DNA of 64,000 nt from Manduca sexta (taxonomy: Eukaryota; Arthropoda; Insecta; Lepidoptera; Sphingidae): assembly GCF_014839805.1 (NCBI RefSeq), contig NC_051115.1, forward strand, positions 496,001-560,000, read 5' to 3'. The notes beneath the pieces were generated by a model. It saw nothing but the letters and a program-made list of their open reading frames with translations, was not told the DNA's origin and did no database searches. Positions 23,801-34,578 of this stretch are shown here, in pieces; position 1 is the first letter of the stretch; each line of letters opens with the position of its first letter. Position numbers and translations under genes: made by a program.

Positions 23801-24841
23801 GTTCTTCGCCGTCAGCAGGTGGTTGACCTTTAGTGGTAAAATCATCCGCCGTTGCACCTTCATCCATCTCTCCTGGAGTAGCTGGTAATTCTGTTATAGC
23901 GGTTACATCTTCTGTTATAGGGGTGGCCTGCGGCTCTGTGGTCCAGAATTCTGTGGTTTCTGACCCATCAGGTATGATGTCAGTGTGTTCTGTTGTTTCG
24001 TCCATTCTTATCAGGTTTATGGCTAGAAGAATAATAGCTTATGTTTACGCGAATGTTGAATTGAAATAAACGGCTCAACGGAAGGTCAGCAGTGGCTTCA
24101 CCGTCAGTATATTGCTGAGTTGCCTTTTTTGTGACAAACATAGTTTTAAGTTTTTTTTCGTCTGTTTCGCTTGTTTGTTTGTTATATGTACGTAACTTGT
24201 GTTTGTTGCAAAATAAGCTTCTTTTCTTTCTTTCTTCTTCTTTCAAATATAACTACAGATTTCCTTCCAGCTTTCATGGTCACGCGAGTGAGTCCACCCT
24301 GTGACCATGAAGGCTGCAGTCGAAACGTTGGAAGAAAATAATAATATTAACAACCGCGATAAAATCCGTAAATAGCTTCAAGTGCGTCGCTAACCGATGA
24401 GAAGAACCGGGAGAATGAAAAAAGTATGAATTGTAGCTCGAGAGCATATGTTCCTGCCCCTCTCTCTTCTCCCGCTTTAACATTAAATTAACGCAAAACT
24501 CCTATAGAGAACTTCTCAAGTATGCAGGTTTCCTCACGATGTTTTCCTTCACCGTTAATGCAAGCGATAATTCACTAAGAATACACACAACTTTAGAAAA
24601 GTCAGAGATGCGTTTGGGTTTTGAACCTGCGGACATTCGTCTCAACAAACCGTTCCACTCCCAACTAGGCTATCGCCGGTTCCTTGGTATTTAAGTGAAC
24701 TTTGATTGTGTTTTTGCTATATACATTGTAAAAAACAAACAAAAAGAAACTTAATAATATCAGTCAATTCACGTATTGAATAGATATCTAAAAGTACTTA
24801 CATATCATCATTATTAATAATACGATTGATGAGTATTTCAT
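20862..24841 (-). CDS. Secreted helical protein B, 3' end missing, with an acidic N-terminal extension
   Basis: Four exons join in phase: 24841-24802, 24022-23705, 22127-21986 and 21172-20862, giving 270 codons; the last donor (G then GTAAGTT) leads toward the gap, so the C-terminus is missing. Exon 1 encodes 13 residues, MKYSSIVLLIMMI, completing a signal peptide with exon 2. Residues 20-120 are Thr/Glu/Asp-rich and low in complexity, absent from the two sister genes. Then come aromatic-rich helices with LEYEVGYVTH and NMMHEIEAKYK. Gene D has FEVGYLTY and NMMHEIERKYK at matching places. It is probably secreted. I do not recognise the family and assign no function. The intron at 22128-23704 is long. 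Confidence 0.8.
21214..21433. mobile_element. Foldback MITE family B
   Basis: Same family, left arm more diverged, in intron 3 of secreted gene B. Confidence 0.75.
21497..21845 (+). repeat. Repeat family I
   Basis: ACACATTGAGACCTATAAGG, then GTTGATAAGCCGGGGAAT and GCAGGGTACCCCCGGTGACA, in intron 3 of secreted gene B. Confidence 0.55.
22130..23180. other. Intron 2 of secreted gene B, mostly unique
   Basis: AT-rich. A minus-strand frame at 22740-22558 (MSKTWVQLARRD...) has no supported partner exons and was not called. Two TGACGTCA sites lie at about 22593 and 22910. Confidence 0.5.
23185..23690 (+). mobile_element. Repeat family H split by a SINE-3 copy
   Basis: 23185-23240 and 23540-23690 are the two parts of one H copy (CAAGGTAAAACCCGCCATAG, then GATCAGCCTGTATATCC). 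SINE-3 occupies 23262-23540. It ends just before the exon 2 donor of secreted gene B. Confidence 0.68.
23262..23540 (+). mobile_element. SINE-3-type repeat inside repeat H
   Basis: GACGAGACGAGCTTGCCGTT start through TTACACTGGCTACAATG to CACATATAAGAGACCTACCA. Confidence 0.7.
24499..24679 (-). mobile_element. SINE-1, 3' truncated
   Basis: Reverse orientation; the head ends CCAACTAGGCTATCGCC. It lies in intron 1 of secreted gene B. Confidence 0.75.
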
Positions 24842-24985
24842 CGCTATACAGATTTGTTATAATGTAAGTATCTTAGCGTCGATGATTTGTTTCTGACTGA
24901 AAACTAAAACAAAAAATAAAACCTAAAAATCATAAAATAACATACACTGATTTTATTGTCTAGAGGTAAATACTTTGCTAATAAT

Positions 24986-25165
24986 AGGATATATTTTATA
25001 TTAGATAGCGACCGTACACAAGGTGTTAAAACCCGTCATAATAGCTCACGTGTGTCGCATTCCGGGATCAGCCTGAGTATATCTGATTCCAACGCCGACA
25101 TAATTGTGTCGACTGGCGAGGGGTAATCATCTCTCGTACCATCAGGTGCAGTGGGTTCACATAAC
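24986..25165 (+). mobile_element. Repeat family H
   Basis: ACACAAGGTGTTAAAACCCG to GTAATCATCTCTCG, end shortened, just upstream of secreted gene B. Confidence 0.7.
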
Positions 25166-25199
25166 TGCGTCCGTATAAACAAGAACTGACTGTTATCTA

Positions 25200-25730
25200 T
25201 ATCTATCAATAGTATTATATAAAGCTGAAGAACTTGTTTGACTCTTTTGTAGTTTGAACGCGGTAATCTCAGGAACTACTGGTTCGAATTGAAAAATTCT
25301 TTTAGTGTTGGATAGCCAATTTATCGAGGAAGGCTATGGGTTGTATAACATCACGCTATGATTAATAGGAGCGGAGCATCGGTGAAAAATGATGCAAAAA
25401 CTGGAAAAATGTATTCCTTTTAAAGGCTTCCGTTGCGTGCGCTACGTTAACGGTCAAAGATATGCAACAATTATGAAGGAATTGTTCCTCTTTAAATTTT
25501 CTTAAAACTAGATTGTTAAACAAAGTCCCCCGCCGCATCCGTCTGCCTGTCTAAATGCGTTAAACTTAAATACTACCGAACAGATTTCGATGAAAATTGG
25601 TATGGATATAGTTTAAGACCCTGGGAAGGACATAGGCTACTTTTTATCCCGGGAAAATATATAGCGGGACTTTTATCCCGGAAAACTCTTTCATGCAGGC
25701 AAAGCCTCGAGCAAATTCTATTTAAAACAT
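25200..25730 (+). mobile_element. Composite of two Helitron-like or LINE-derived repeats
   Basis: 25225-25500 resembles the reverse of 61070-61285 (CTCAGGAACTACTGGTTCGA, TAGGAGCGGAGCAT). 25525-25720 resembles 32615-32780 (CCCGCCGCATC, then ATCCCGGGAAAA). Both are dispersed repeats with no coding capacity. Confidence 0.5.
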
Positions 25731-26058
25731 ACAATCCGATACTGTGGCTTGTAATAAATACTTACAAAATGGCGGAAGTAATGAATATAATTCTACTTCA
25801 TTTTTGCTAATTTAGTTTTTGCAAATCGTTAATACACTTTTTATTTTTACGTTTTATTGGAATGTAATTTTATATTAACAGTATATAAATGTATTTTTAC
25901 ATTTCCAGTATAAACAACTCTTAAATTATAGTAACGATTAGTTTAATGCGTTATAAAAGAAAATTAATTAAAAACTAACAAAGTGCGATTAAAAATATTC
26001 CTAAACGACAATATTGGTTATATGTTACGACTGGGTCTCTTGATGGTTTAGTTTGACA

Positions 26059-26443
26059 ATAGAGTATTGGACACATTATTATTCTTTACTATTATTAAAT
26101 ATTTATGTTATATAAATTGTAACACAAAAGGAATTATTAAAATCCGATACAAAATGAACAAGTTACAAGTCTTTGAATTTCGGTGGAAGGGGTAATAACA
26201 AATAGAAAAGAGACGTAATAAACACATGTGACGTCATCGGAAATTACGACGCGTGCGAAAGAAAGAGATGAAGCGATATCCCCACAACGCGCCCACTTCT
26301 ACACATTGCAATATTTGAAATATCATTTACTGGCGCATTTTTTAACCAATTTTTATGCAGTTTTTGCAGGAAGGTTTTTTTTTGTATTATTAACTATTAC
26401 AAATAGAATAATATACAAAATCAAACATCGGATGGTTCCCTAT
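26059..26443. mobile_element. MITE family D, diverged
   Basis: Shares the order of 57964-58351, including GTGACGTCATCGG and GCGATATCCCCAC, with worn ends. Confidence 0.72.
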
Positions 26444-26449
26444 TGGGTC

Positions 26450-27180
26450 CGGTAGATGGCGCTGTACTCAAGTTCTAGTATTTTAGCACCTTTTTGAGCA
26501 GAACCGTTATCCTTTCATATTATTATTATTTTTATCATTCAAATAGCGACACCGCCAGACGTTTTTGGCTTAAATAATAAAAATTACGTCAACATACATA
26601 ATTACCTATCTTATCACGTTGTTTTTCAGTAATACTTTAGTGCTAATCTAAGGATTTTACATTGATTATTTTATATCTAAAGTGATAAGACTTGAGTGTG
26701 CGAACCTAACTCGTGTGTCGATAGACTGTTGAGTTTGCATAGGCAAACACGAAGCCTGTTTGTAATATGTGAACTGGCAGCATAATAGTATCTATTTGAA
26801 TTATTGTATTTGGAATTAATAACAATGTAATGTTTTTACTAAGCGCTGTCTGCTAGCTTGTTACGATTATATTCTAACGTGTAATATATTAGAAAAATAT
26901 AAGTTATTCTACCAAAAATCTAGTTTACTTTCACGCTTATTCTGCTGTGCAAATCTGCAAGGGCGACTCAAAACCCAAGATAGACTTTTATGGAGAATTA
27001 ATAGATGTAAGTCTGCTTCGCTCTTAAGTGCCATCCGTTGAGACGCTATCAAATTAAAGTCAGCATTTTAAAAACTTATGAACAAATGCAACATCTCAAA
27101 TGGTATCTTAACACGTTAATTGTGACACCAAATCTGAAATATCTTGTGCATCTACCAGTGCGACAAACAAAAATATATTA
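26450..27180. other. No gene recognised
   Basis: AT-rich spacer between secreted genes B and C, between a family D and a family C MITE. No coding pattern on either strand. Confidence 0.45.
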
Positions 27181-27186
27181 ATGACC

Positions 27187-27366
27187 AGGGGCCTTATTCT
27201 CTATCCCGCACGTTATTTTGACAGTGCGTAACAAGCACGTAACACAACGCATCATGTTTAGGACTATAGAAATTTGGCTTACAGAACACCATTCCACGCA
27301 CATTTCTCGAAGATAACATGACACGGCCGCGTTACGCGTTTACACTATCATACAGAATAAGGGCCG
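27187..27366. mobile_element. MITE family C, about 180 bp
   Basis: Ends GGGGCCTTATTCT and AGAATAAGGGCC are inverted. The middle has GTGCGTAACAAGCACGTAAC. Confidence 0.75.
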
Positions 27367-27828
27367 AGGTGTGAAACGCCTTGTACCGCTGAATGGAAGG
27401 TATAGAAAAATCCGTTTCGCTTCGAAAGTGTTGCGGCACAGCATAACGGATTTTGATAGCTGAGTTTTATTTAGCTTGAGGTGGAATAGGTAATTATCTA
27501 GTTTTTTAATTTTTTTTAGAGTACTAGCTGTCAGTTTTTGTCATTCGCGGATATAAAGGGAAAATTATATTACTTTTTTAAATCAATTGACATTCGCGAA
27601 TATACTTACTGACAAATAATCTACATAGATTTTTAACAACTTTAATCTCTTGAGGGTTTTGTTCCAATACAGTAACATTGTACGTAGTACATATATATCG
27701 ATGGCTTCATTTATAATTTCAAAAGCGTTCATTTTAAGTGTAATATTTAAGTAAAATAATATGACAAAAATCTCAAATTAGGAAGCCTTTATTTCATTAA
27801 ACTCGTTTTTAAGAGTACTATCCAAACA

Positions 27829-28222
27829 TACAGAGTAATTTTGACATACACTTAATCAAACCACATACTTATCTTATTGAAAATGACACTACAATAAGTT
27901 ACTTGAGCTGTAGATGTAAAATAAAAAAGTGTAAGTTTCGAACAAAATAAATATTAATAAAAAGTAATTTTAATTTTACGGGCCCTAATGCCACTACTAT
28001 AATTCGTCGCAACAACATCACACTTTTAGTCAGAAATACACTTACGCACTCACGCACACGTCATATTCACATAAAACTACACAAAGATAAATAAATCAGA
28101 AAACTAAAACCCAGAATTTTTGGTAAAAATATTCATTATTAATGGATGATTTTTAGCACAATATCTGCAAAGGTGAAAAGTATGTGGTTTCATCTAGTAA
28201 CACAATGTCAAAATTATCCTTT
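27829..28222. mobile_element. MITE family A
   Basis: Left end TACAGAGTAATTTTGACA, right end CACAATGTCAAAATTATCC. It lies just downstream of secreted gene C. Confidence 0.78.
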
Positions 28223-28425
28223 AAATTATCTTACTTAGAATTTATTTAGAATAAAAAACGCACATGTCCTTTATTAATTAGTTCATTCTCATGAAAGACG
28301 AGTATGTGGTTAAATATTGTAACGCAATTTCAAAATGACCCTATAAACAAATTTTCATGGTTAGAATTTCTTTCAAATAAAAACCGTTGGACATGTTCTT
28401 TATTTAATTAGTTCATTCTCATGAA
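28206..28425. repeat. Tandem duplication of a MITE end plus the 3' end of gene C
   Basis: A unit of about 125 bp is repeated: the right end of a family A MITE, then a stretch ending TTAATTAGTTCATTCTCATG, which in the second unit is the stop codon, polyadenylation signal and last codons of gene C. The first unit is a dead copy of the gene's 3' end. Confidence 0.7.
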
Positions 28426-31400
28426 ATCCGCTTCCCTGATCTTGGAGCCCCAGATCTTCCGTTCGCCATCTCTCCACAACACTTCCCCTCCTCGTCTCGC
28501 TGGGGGCGGAGTAATACGAGATCGTATCTTCTTCCTTCTCTTTTCAACTTCCCTTCTCTTCTCTTCGTGTTTTTCCAGAATATCGTAGAACATACTCTGT
28601 TCCAGTCTTATTTGGTTGTAATCTCCTTCTAGAAGATTGGAAAGATTTTATTATTGGATCATTAACGTTTAACATGTACAATAAAGAAAAGAAAAACAAA
28701 GTATAAAGAAATATTTATTCCTTCCTAAATGAATTTCGGTCACGGAGGCCAATCCCAAGACAGGTACGGTGATATAGTGCACAAGTGTGTGCAATATACA
28801 TGTGCACTCTGTACCTTCACTCTAGTATTTTTAAGTAGTCTGGGATCTGTTATTCCTATAGCTAAGGAATGTAAGTTCCTATAATAATAATAATATCAGC
28901 CCTGTATTATATACTTGCCCACTGCTGAGCACGGGCCTCCTCTACTACTGAGAGGGATTAGGCCTTAGTCCACCACGCTGTAGTGCGGATTGGTAGACTT
29001 CACACACCCTCGAAATTCCTATAGAAAGCTTCTCAGGTATGCAGGTTTCCTCACGATGTTTTCCTTCACCGTTAAAGCAAGCGATAATTCACAAAGAATA
29101 CACACATAATTTTTTTTGAAAAATCAGAGGTGTATGCCCTTGGGCTTTGAACCTGCGGACATTCGTCTCGGCAGTCCGTTCCACAACCAACTAGGCTATC
29201 GCCGCTCGTCACTAGGCTATCGCCGCTCGTCTTAAGTTCCTAGCATCCAAATAAATATAGTAATTGTAAATTGATTAACTGTGTGATGTATTTCATAAAT
29301 GTTTTCTTCGAGGGCTCTAATCGCTAGTATAATCGTAATGGGCAGTTATAATTCAAACGACTGAGACTGCCTCGGTGGCGTAGTTGTTTTGCATGTCCGG
29401 TACAATAGCGCTCTGAGGTCCTGGGTTCGAATCCCGGGTCGGGCAAAGTGATATTTGGGTTTTTCTGCTCTGTATCAGCCCGGAGTCTGGAATTTGTTCC
29501 CGATGTGGCGACAGGCTCGCCCCCTATCATGGGACGGAACACACTTGGCGAAAAGTGGGTGCCCTGGTTGCGCCTCTGCATACCCCTTCGGGGATAAATG
29601 CGTGATGTTATGTATGTATAATTCAAAAGAAAATTGATTAAAATTATTACAAACGTAAATATATCTGCTTTTGATTACGGTTAACTTACGCTATACACTT
29701 ACAACGAATAAAATAGACTTGTATCACATAAGTGCAGTCAGTAAAATTATTTTTTTGTGTTTATCAAGAAAAGGTTTTATGTTTGGCCTATTTTTGAAGT
29801 GTAAACCTGAAATATGTTATTAGCCTTTGAATATAGGTTAAGCAATTGTTACTTATCTATTTGTGTAATTCATATTATATATATGTATGCATGTATATTA
29901 TATGTATGTATGTACATATGTATATGTTGTCTATAAATTATTTGTGTTAGCGCATATGTATATTTATGTAGTATATTCTATATATTATCGTATCTAATTT
30001 TTCATATTACTATTATCTGATATAGACAGAATATTTGAATGGTGTCTACAAAATAACATGCTTTTAAACTATGATAAATGTCATTTTATTAAATTCAGTC
30101 GTAAAAAAACTACTAACACACCGCATTACGTCATACACAATAATCCTCTTTCCGAAGTAGCTTATATTAGAGACCTTGGTATAATCTTTGACAGCAAATT
30201 AAGTTTTAGAAATCACTTTGATCATATTATTTACAAGACCTCTAAATTATCTGGCTTTATAGTTCGAGAAATGAAAATATTTAATGAACCCCAATTAACA
30301 ATATCCATTTACAGTAGCATCATTCGGAGTATCTTAGAGTATTGTAGCCCTGTCTGGAATCCATTCTACCAAGTGCATTCTAATAGAATAGAGATGGTCC
30401 AGAAGCGATTTCTATATCATTTATGTTACTCAGACAATAAATGCCGCATCTTAAACTCATACTTTGAAAGACTTGATCATTATAAGATGACGACTCTCAT
30501 GGCCCGTCGAAAAATTTCTGATCTCATGTTTTTGTATAAACTACTGCACGGTAAAATTGACTCACCCCAACTACTCCAATCAATAAATATAAGCATCCCG
30601 CGTCCTAATAGTCGCCTGAGCAACCGCAAAACGTTTGCATCTCCATCTTGTCGAACAAATCTAGGTTCTAACTCGCCAATATGCAGAATGCTTTATTTAG
30701 CTAATTCTATACGCAATGATCTCGATGTTTTTAATGGTTCGGTAGCTTCCTTTAGAAATAAATTAAAACAACTGTTAAAATAATCATCTTCCTACTCATT
30801 ATACTTAATTTAATTGTAATTCTAAGTATCACTGTGATCTTCAACTAAGTACCGTATATAATATTGCAATTTACCTAATATACGCTAGCTGTATTCACAT
30901 CAAGTAGATGACAATTATTGTGAAAGTAGTTTTAAGATCGATATATTTATTATGTAACTTGTTGTAAAATTGGGCATCAGTTTTGTGAATCGAATAAAAA
31001 AAAAAAAAAAAATAATAATAATAATTATTGCTATTATTATCATTAATTATTTTTTATCTTTTTTCGTACGCCCTAAACTGCCTTTTCGACTATTTTAATC
31101 ATCTCCATCCAATGGTTGTCTGGTAGAGATCGCCTCGAGCGATAAGACCGCCATTTGTACCACCAATGTAATCTTTTCCACCGTCTGTATGCAAATTGTC
31201 TTCTTTTTGTTTTCTTTTTACATCTTAGGTGTACAAAAAAGTTTTAAATAAATAAATAAATAAAATATATATTATTAATTTGCTGTCCGGTAGTAGTCGG
31301 ACAGTCCGGTGAGACGGCAATCAGACTTAACCGGAGAGATCAGGCGCAGGACCAACAGCTTTACATCCAGGAGTCACAGGGGTATCTGCCAACTTCCTTA

Positions 31401-33930
31401 CTCCGAGCTGCGACTGAATTTTAAGATGGAAAAACCCAGTCACAAAATTTATTTGAAAGTTTTATTACTTACGCACGACATGATACGCATTCAAATGGTA
31501 GTAGATGTCATAAGTTTTCCTCATAAAATGCGTCATGTTAGTTAACGTCCTGTATATTTCTAACATATGCTTGTAAGAGTCCTGGATTCCCGCTGCAATA
31601 GCTCCCAGCTCGTAGGTAATCGTGTGCATATACTTCTGCTGGATTTTAGCAGCGTGTTCCAGCTTGTAGTCTGCATCTGGAAGTAAGAAGCGCTGTGGAG
31701 TGCTGGGAAGACTTCTATTCATGTTTATAGTGATGCTACTGTTAACAGTCACTTAGACAATAATTATACAGGGTTATTTTGACATTGCGTTATTAAATTA
31801 AACCACATACTTATCTACTTGGAAATAACACTTTACACTAAATTACTTGATTCGTAGATGTAAAATAGAAAAGTGTAAGTAATTTTAATTTTATGCGTCC
31901 TAATGCTACTACTACTGCTCTAAGAGAATTCGTTGCAGTGGCAACATCATACTTTCAGTCAGAAATACACTCACGCACGCGCCATGTTCGCATTAAACTA
32001 CAAATTGATAGAAAAATCGGAAAGCTAAAACCAGAATTTTTGGTGAAAATATTAGTTATTAATTGATGATTTTTGGCACAATGTCAGCAAAGGTGAAGAC
32101 GAGTATAATATGGTTTCATTTAGTAACGCAATGACAAAATGACCCTGTATAAAGAATGCGGCTTGGATTATCATTTTTTTATACGATAAAGTGTCTTCAC
32201 TGCACCTGATGGTAAGTGGAGTGGTGTCCAACAGAATGTCGACTGACGGGAGATTGCACCTCGACAGTCGACACAATTATGTCTGTTGGAACCTGATATA
32301 CACAGGCTGATCCCGGAACGCGACACTTATGTGTGCCACAATGGCGGGTAACATGGCCTTGTGTACGGTCGCTATCAGGACGGATAAAAAATATGTCCTA
32401 GCCCCCAGTGGCGAAGGTTGATATTTTCCAGAAGGGAAGCCGACATACATAAGTACTAATATGCATGAATGCGGTCTGCAAATCGTTCTAATAATACTAT
32501 TTTACATAATTAGGAAAGGGAAGCCGTCAGAAATCGGGTTATAAGGACCCTTCGCCACTGCTAGCCCCAACAAAAAAAAATATTATGAAAGTTGTAATTA
32601 ATAATTATAGAATAAAATCACCCGCCGTATCTATCTGCCTATGAACGCGATAAACTCCAAAACTACTCAATGTTTTTCAATGAAATTTTGTATGGAGATA
32701 GTTTGAGACCTTGAGAAGGTCATAGGTTATTTTTTATCCCGGGAAACTCTTTCATGCGGGCGAAAACATGAGCAAAAAGTTTTTTTTTTCTTCTTTCTTT
32801 TAATTTTTTATTTTCATTTGGGTTCTATGTACAAACATAGAATTAAATACAGGGTCATTTTGACATTGCGTTACTAAATGAAACCACATACTTATCTACT
32901 TGGAAATAATACTACAATAAGATACTTTCGAACAAAATAAATATGAATAAAAAGTTATTTTAATTTCACACGCCTTCATGCCACTACTACTATACGTGAA
33001 TTCGTCGCGGCAACATCATACTTTCAGTCAGAAATACACTCACACACGCCATATTCACAACTACAAAATGATAAAAAATCAGAAAACTAAAACCAGGAAT
33101 TTTGGTGAAAATATTCGTTAATCGATGATTTTTGGCACAATGTCAGCAAAGGTAAAGACGAGTATGTGGTTTCATTTAGTAACGCAATGTCAAAATGACC
33201 CTGTATACGGAAAGAACAAAAATGAATCAAATGTCTCATTGCAAACTGTACGTAGACATACTTACCTTTAACAAGTTCGCCGGTCATGTTGACTAGATGA
33301 GCGGCGATGAGGTGCTCGGCCCAATCCGGCCACAGTATGGGCGAGGGTGGGCGAGGTTTGTTTGGCGGGTAAGTAGTTTGGCCCCAGCATAGGACGAGGA
33401 AGGCTAGAACATTCGGGGGGTTGAAAAGTTATTAAACTAAAGGCTGTATCCAACCAATCTCAGTTGAGCAAAATCTCAAGTAGACATATAGTCTTATAAA
33501 CTTGTTTAAGCGTTAAGAAGTGGTTAAGAATTGCTTAAATAGCTGTCAAAAAAATCAACGGTTCCTAGTTTAAAACTTATTAAGAGGCAAGATGGCGGCT
33601 TGACTTACAGCTGATCGAGTAAATTTGTGTTTTAACTGAGCATAGCTTTGCGAAATTTTTATAAGTAACACTGTTAATGTGTTAAAATTAATTAATTAAA
33701 AGCGTGTTCTCATCCGAGTCGGCGTTGTTTAATAAACAAAACTGAACGGTCAAAATCCCTCACATAATGACTTAAGATATCATTGAGCTGATAAATCACT
33801 ATCTTATGATGCTGTTTTATTTTGGGATCTTAGTTGATATCGCACTTAAGAGCGAAACTAAGTTGTATGGATTAATTTGGTCTAATATGCCGTACTTACA
33901 TAGAAATAATAAAAGTTTCAGTTGAATCAT
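28408..33930 (-). CDS. Secreted helical protein C, complete, 197 residues
   Basis: Four exons join in phase: 33930-33900, 33403-33266, 31676-31473 and 28628-28408, 594 nt in all. Exon 1 is 31 nt and encodes MIQLKLLLFL; joined to exon 2 (SFLVLCWGQTTYPP) it makes a clear signal peptide. A Pro-rich linker, then mainly helical segments follow, with TYELGAIAAGIQDSYKHML lining up with the FEVGY region of gene D. The C-terminus is strongly basic. An AATAAA lies within a few bases of the stop. It is head to head with gene D, start codons 649 bp apart. Two family A MITEs lie in intron 2. Function is unknown; the shared exon plan with gene D supports common origin. Confidence 0.85.
28740..28822 (-). 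mobile_element. Small Penelope-like 3' UTR remnant
   Basis: Shares the ATAGTGCACAAGTGTGTGCA block and the flanking order with 7262-7530. It lies in intron 3 of secreted gene C. Confidence 0.55.
28882..29232 (-). mobile_element. SINE-1 with a 21-bp duplication at its head
   Basis: Full-length reverse copy. ACTAGGCTATCGCCGCTCGTC-type sequence is repeated in tandem at 29190-29231. It lies in intron 3 of gene C. Confidence 0.8.
29366..29622 (+). mobile_element. SINE-2, full length
   Basis: CTCGGTGGCGTAGTTG and GGGTTCGAATCCCGGGTCGG head, body to CCCCTTCGGGGATAAATGCG. It lies in intron 3 of secreted gene C. Confidence 0.85.
30005..31000 (+). mobile_element. 5'-truncated LINE inserted inside an older LINE tail
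   Basis: This unit covers the reverse transcriptase fragment, about 190 bp of 3' UTR and an A run. Its flanks join to give the same sequence as the uninterrupted tail at 15087-15397, so the insertion site can be read directly. Confidence 0.8.
30016..30783 (+). CDS. LINE reverse transcriptase C-terminal part, 5'-truncated (Jockey/CR1-like)
   Basis: The open frame runs in from about 30016 (DIDRIFEWC before the first ATG at 30058) to TAA at 30781. It shows the thumb and C-terminal signature of non-LTR reverse transcriptases: a YDKCHFI.F.R block, YIRDLGIIFDSKLSF, SILEYCSPVWNPFY and IEMVQKRFL. The catalytic part is missing, as expected of a 5'-truncated insertion. It has no internal stop. An A-rich tail follows near 30990. 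Confidence 0.88.
   Translation, partial: SDIDRIFEWCLQNNMLLNYDKCHFIKFSRKKTTNTPHYVIHNNPLSEVAYIRDLGIIFDSKLSFRNHFDHIIYKTSKLSGFIVREMKIFNEPQLTISIYSSIIRSILEYCSPVWNPFYQVHSNRIEMVQKRFLYHLCYSDNKCRILNSYFERLDHYKMTTLMARRKISDLMFLYKLLHGKIDSPQLLQSINISIPRPNSRLSNRKTFASPSCRTNLGSNSPICRMLYLANSIRNDLDVFNGSVASFRNKLKQLLK
31288..31440 (-). mobile_element. Penelope-like element fragment
   Basis: Contains GGAGAGATCAGGCGCAG and the following stretch to GATGGAAAAACCC, in the order seen at 7390-7530. It ends just beyond the exon 3 donor of secreted gene C. Confidence 0.55.
31767..32151. mobile_element. MITE family A
   Basis: Full-length copy with ends TACAGGGTTATTTTGACA and ATGACCCTGTA, in intron 2 of secreted gene C. Confidence 0.85.
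32190..32405 (-). mobile_element. Repeat family H
   Basis: Reverse copy from TGCACCTGATGGTAAGTGG to ACGGATAAAAAATATGTCC, in gene C intron 2. Confidence 0.72.
32407..32559. mobile_element. MITE family E
   Basis: About 150 bp with inverted ends AGTGGCGAAGG and CCCTTCGCCACT. The middle has TACTAATATGCATGAATG. It is in intron 2 of gene C. Confidence 0.75.
32615..32785 (+). mobile_element. Dispersed repeat remnant in gene C intron 2
   Basis: AAATCACCCGCCGTATC and TTATCCCGGGAAACTCTTTC match 25525-25700. Confidence 0.5.
32848..33206. mobile_element. MITE family A
   Basis: Full-length copy with nearly perfect ends (TACAGGGTCATTTTGACATT), the second in intron 2 of secreted gene C. Confidence 0.87.
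33490..33672. mobile_element. Element family G, single-unit copy
   Basis: Shares AAGAATTGCTTAAATAGCTG, CGGTTCCTAGTTTAAA and GATGGCGGCTTGACTTACAG with 59622-59804. The 28-bp unit occurs once. Confidence 0.65.
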
Positions 33931-33992
33931 GCTAGATTTATATCTGAATACCATATCTGAAAAAAAAATTGTGACTTGTAAGTTCAAGCGAG

Positions 33993-34090
33993 CGGAGGTA
34001 GCTTGGTTGGTTGTGGAATGGACTGCCAAGACGAATGTCCGCAGCTTCAAAACCTAAGGGCACATACTTCTAACTTTTCTGAAAATTATA
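33993..34090 (+). mobile_element. SINE-1 head fragment
   Basis: TAGCTTGGTTGGTTG to TCTAACTTTTCTGAAAAT, between secreted genes C and D. Confidence 0.65.
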
Positions 34091-34117
34091 ATCCTTTTTA
34101 TTTTACGTGCTCAGTAG

Positions 34118-34335
34118 AGTGACCCCACTGCGCCTGATGTTAAGTGGAGTGGGGTCCAATAAAGCGTAGAGGATGGAGAAATGATTACCCCTCGGCAGTC
34201 GACACAATTATGCCGGCTTGTTGGAACCAGATATACACAGGCTGATCGCGGAACGCGACACACGTGTGCCACTATGGCGGGTTTTAACACCTTGTGTACG
34301 GTCGCTATCCGGGCGGATATAAAATATATCCTACT
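34118..34335 (-). mobile_element. Repeat family H between divergent genes C and D
   Basis: Nearly complete reverse copy inside the 649-bp spacer between the two start codons, so their promoters share it. Confidence 0.77.
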
Positions 34336-34578
34336 TAGCAAATCAATGCATTATAATCAATGCAGTGAGGTCACTTTGGCGTGCTCGTAAAAATAATTAG
34401 TAATCAAAAATATATTTTTAAAAACACCTTTACTGCTCAAATGTATCAAAACACTTCAATCACAATAGAACTTTATTGTAGTTTATTTATAGACCATAAT
34501 CATTCTTTGAGTTAATTTTATTCTAATTAGAAAAATAATTAATTTTCCATATCGGTAATGGCATTAGTCGACAGAAAC

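Larger units (their letters stand above)
29950..31262 (+). mobile_element. LINE 3' tail split by a younger LINE
   Basis: Positions 29950-30015 and about 31005-31262 match the two halves of 15100-15397. The right half contains AGATCGCCTCGAGCGATAAG, a 3' tail hairpin seen in lepidopteran LINEs, and ends in AAATAAATAAATAAA. Confidence 0.75.

Noticed and set aside
29366..29450. A tRNA gene, from the A and B boxes.
   Set aside because: It is the head of SINE-2, repeated elsewhere; no cloverleaf with a plausible acceptor stem is present.
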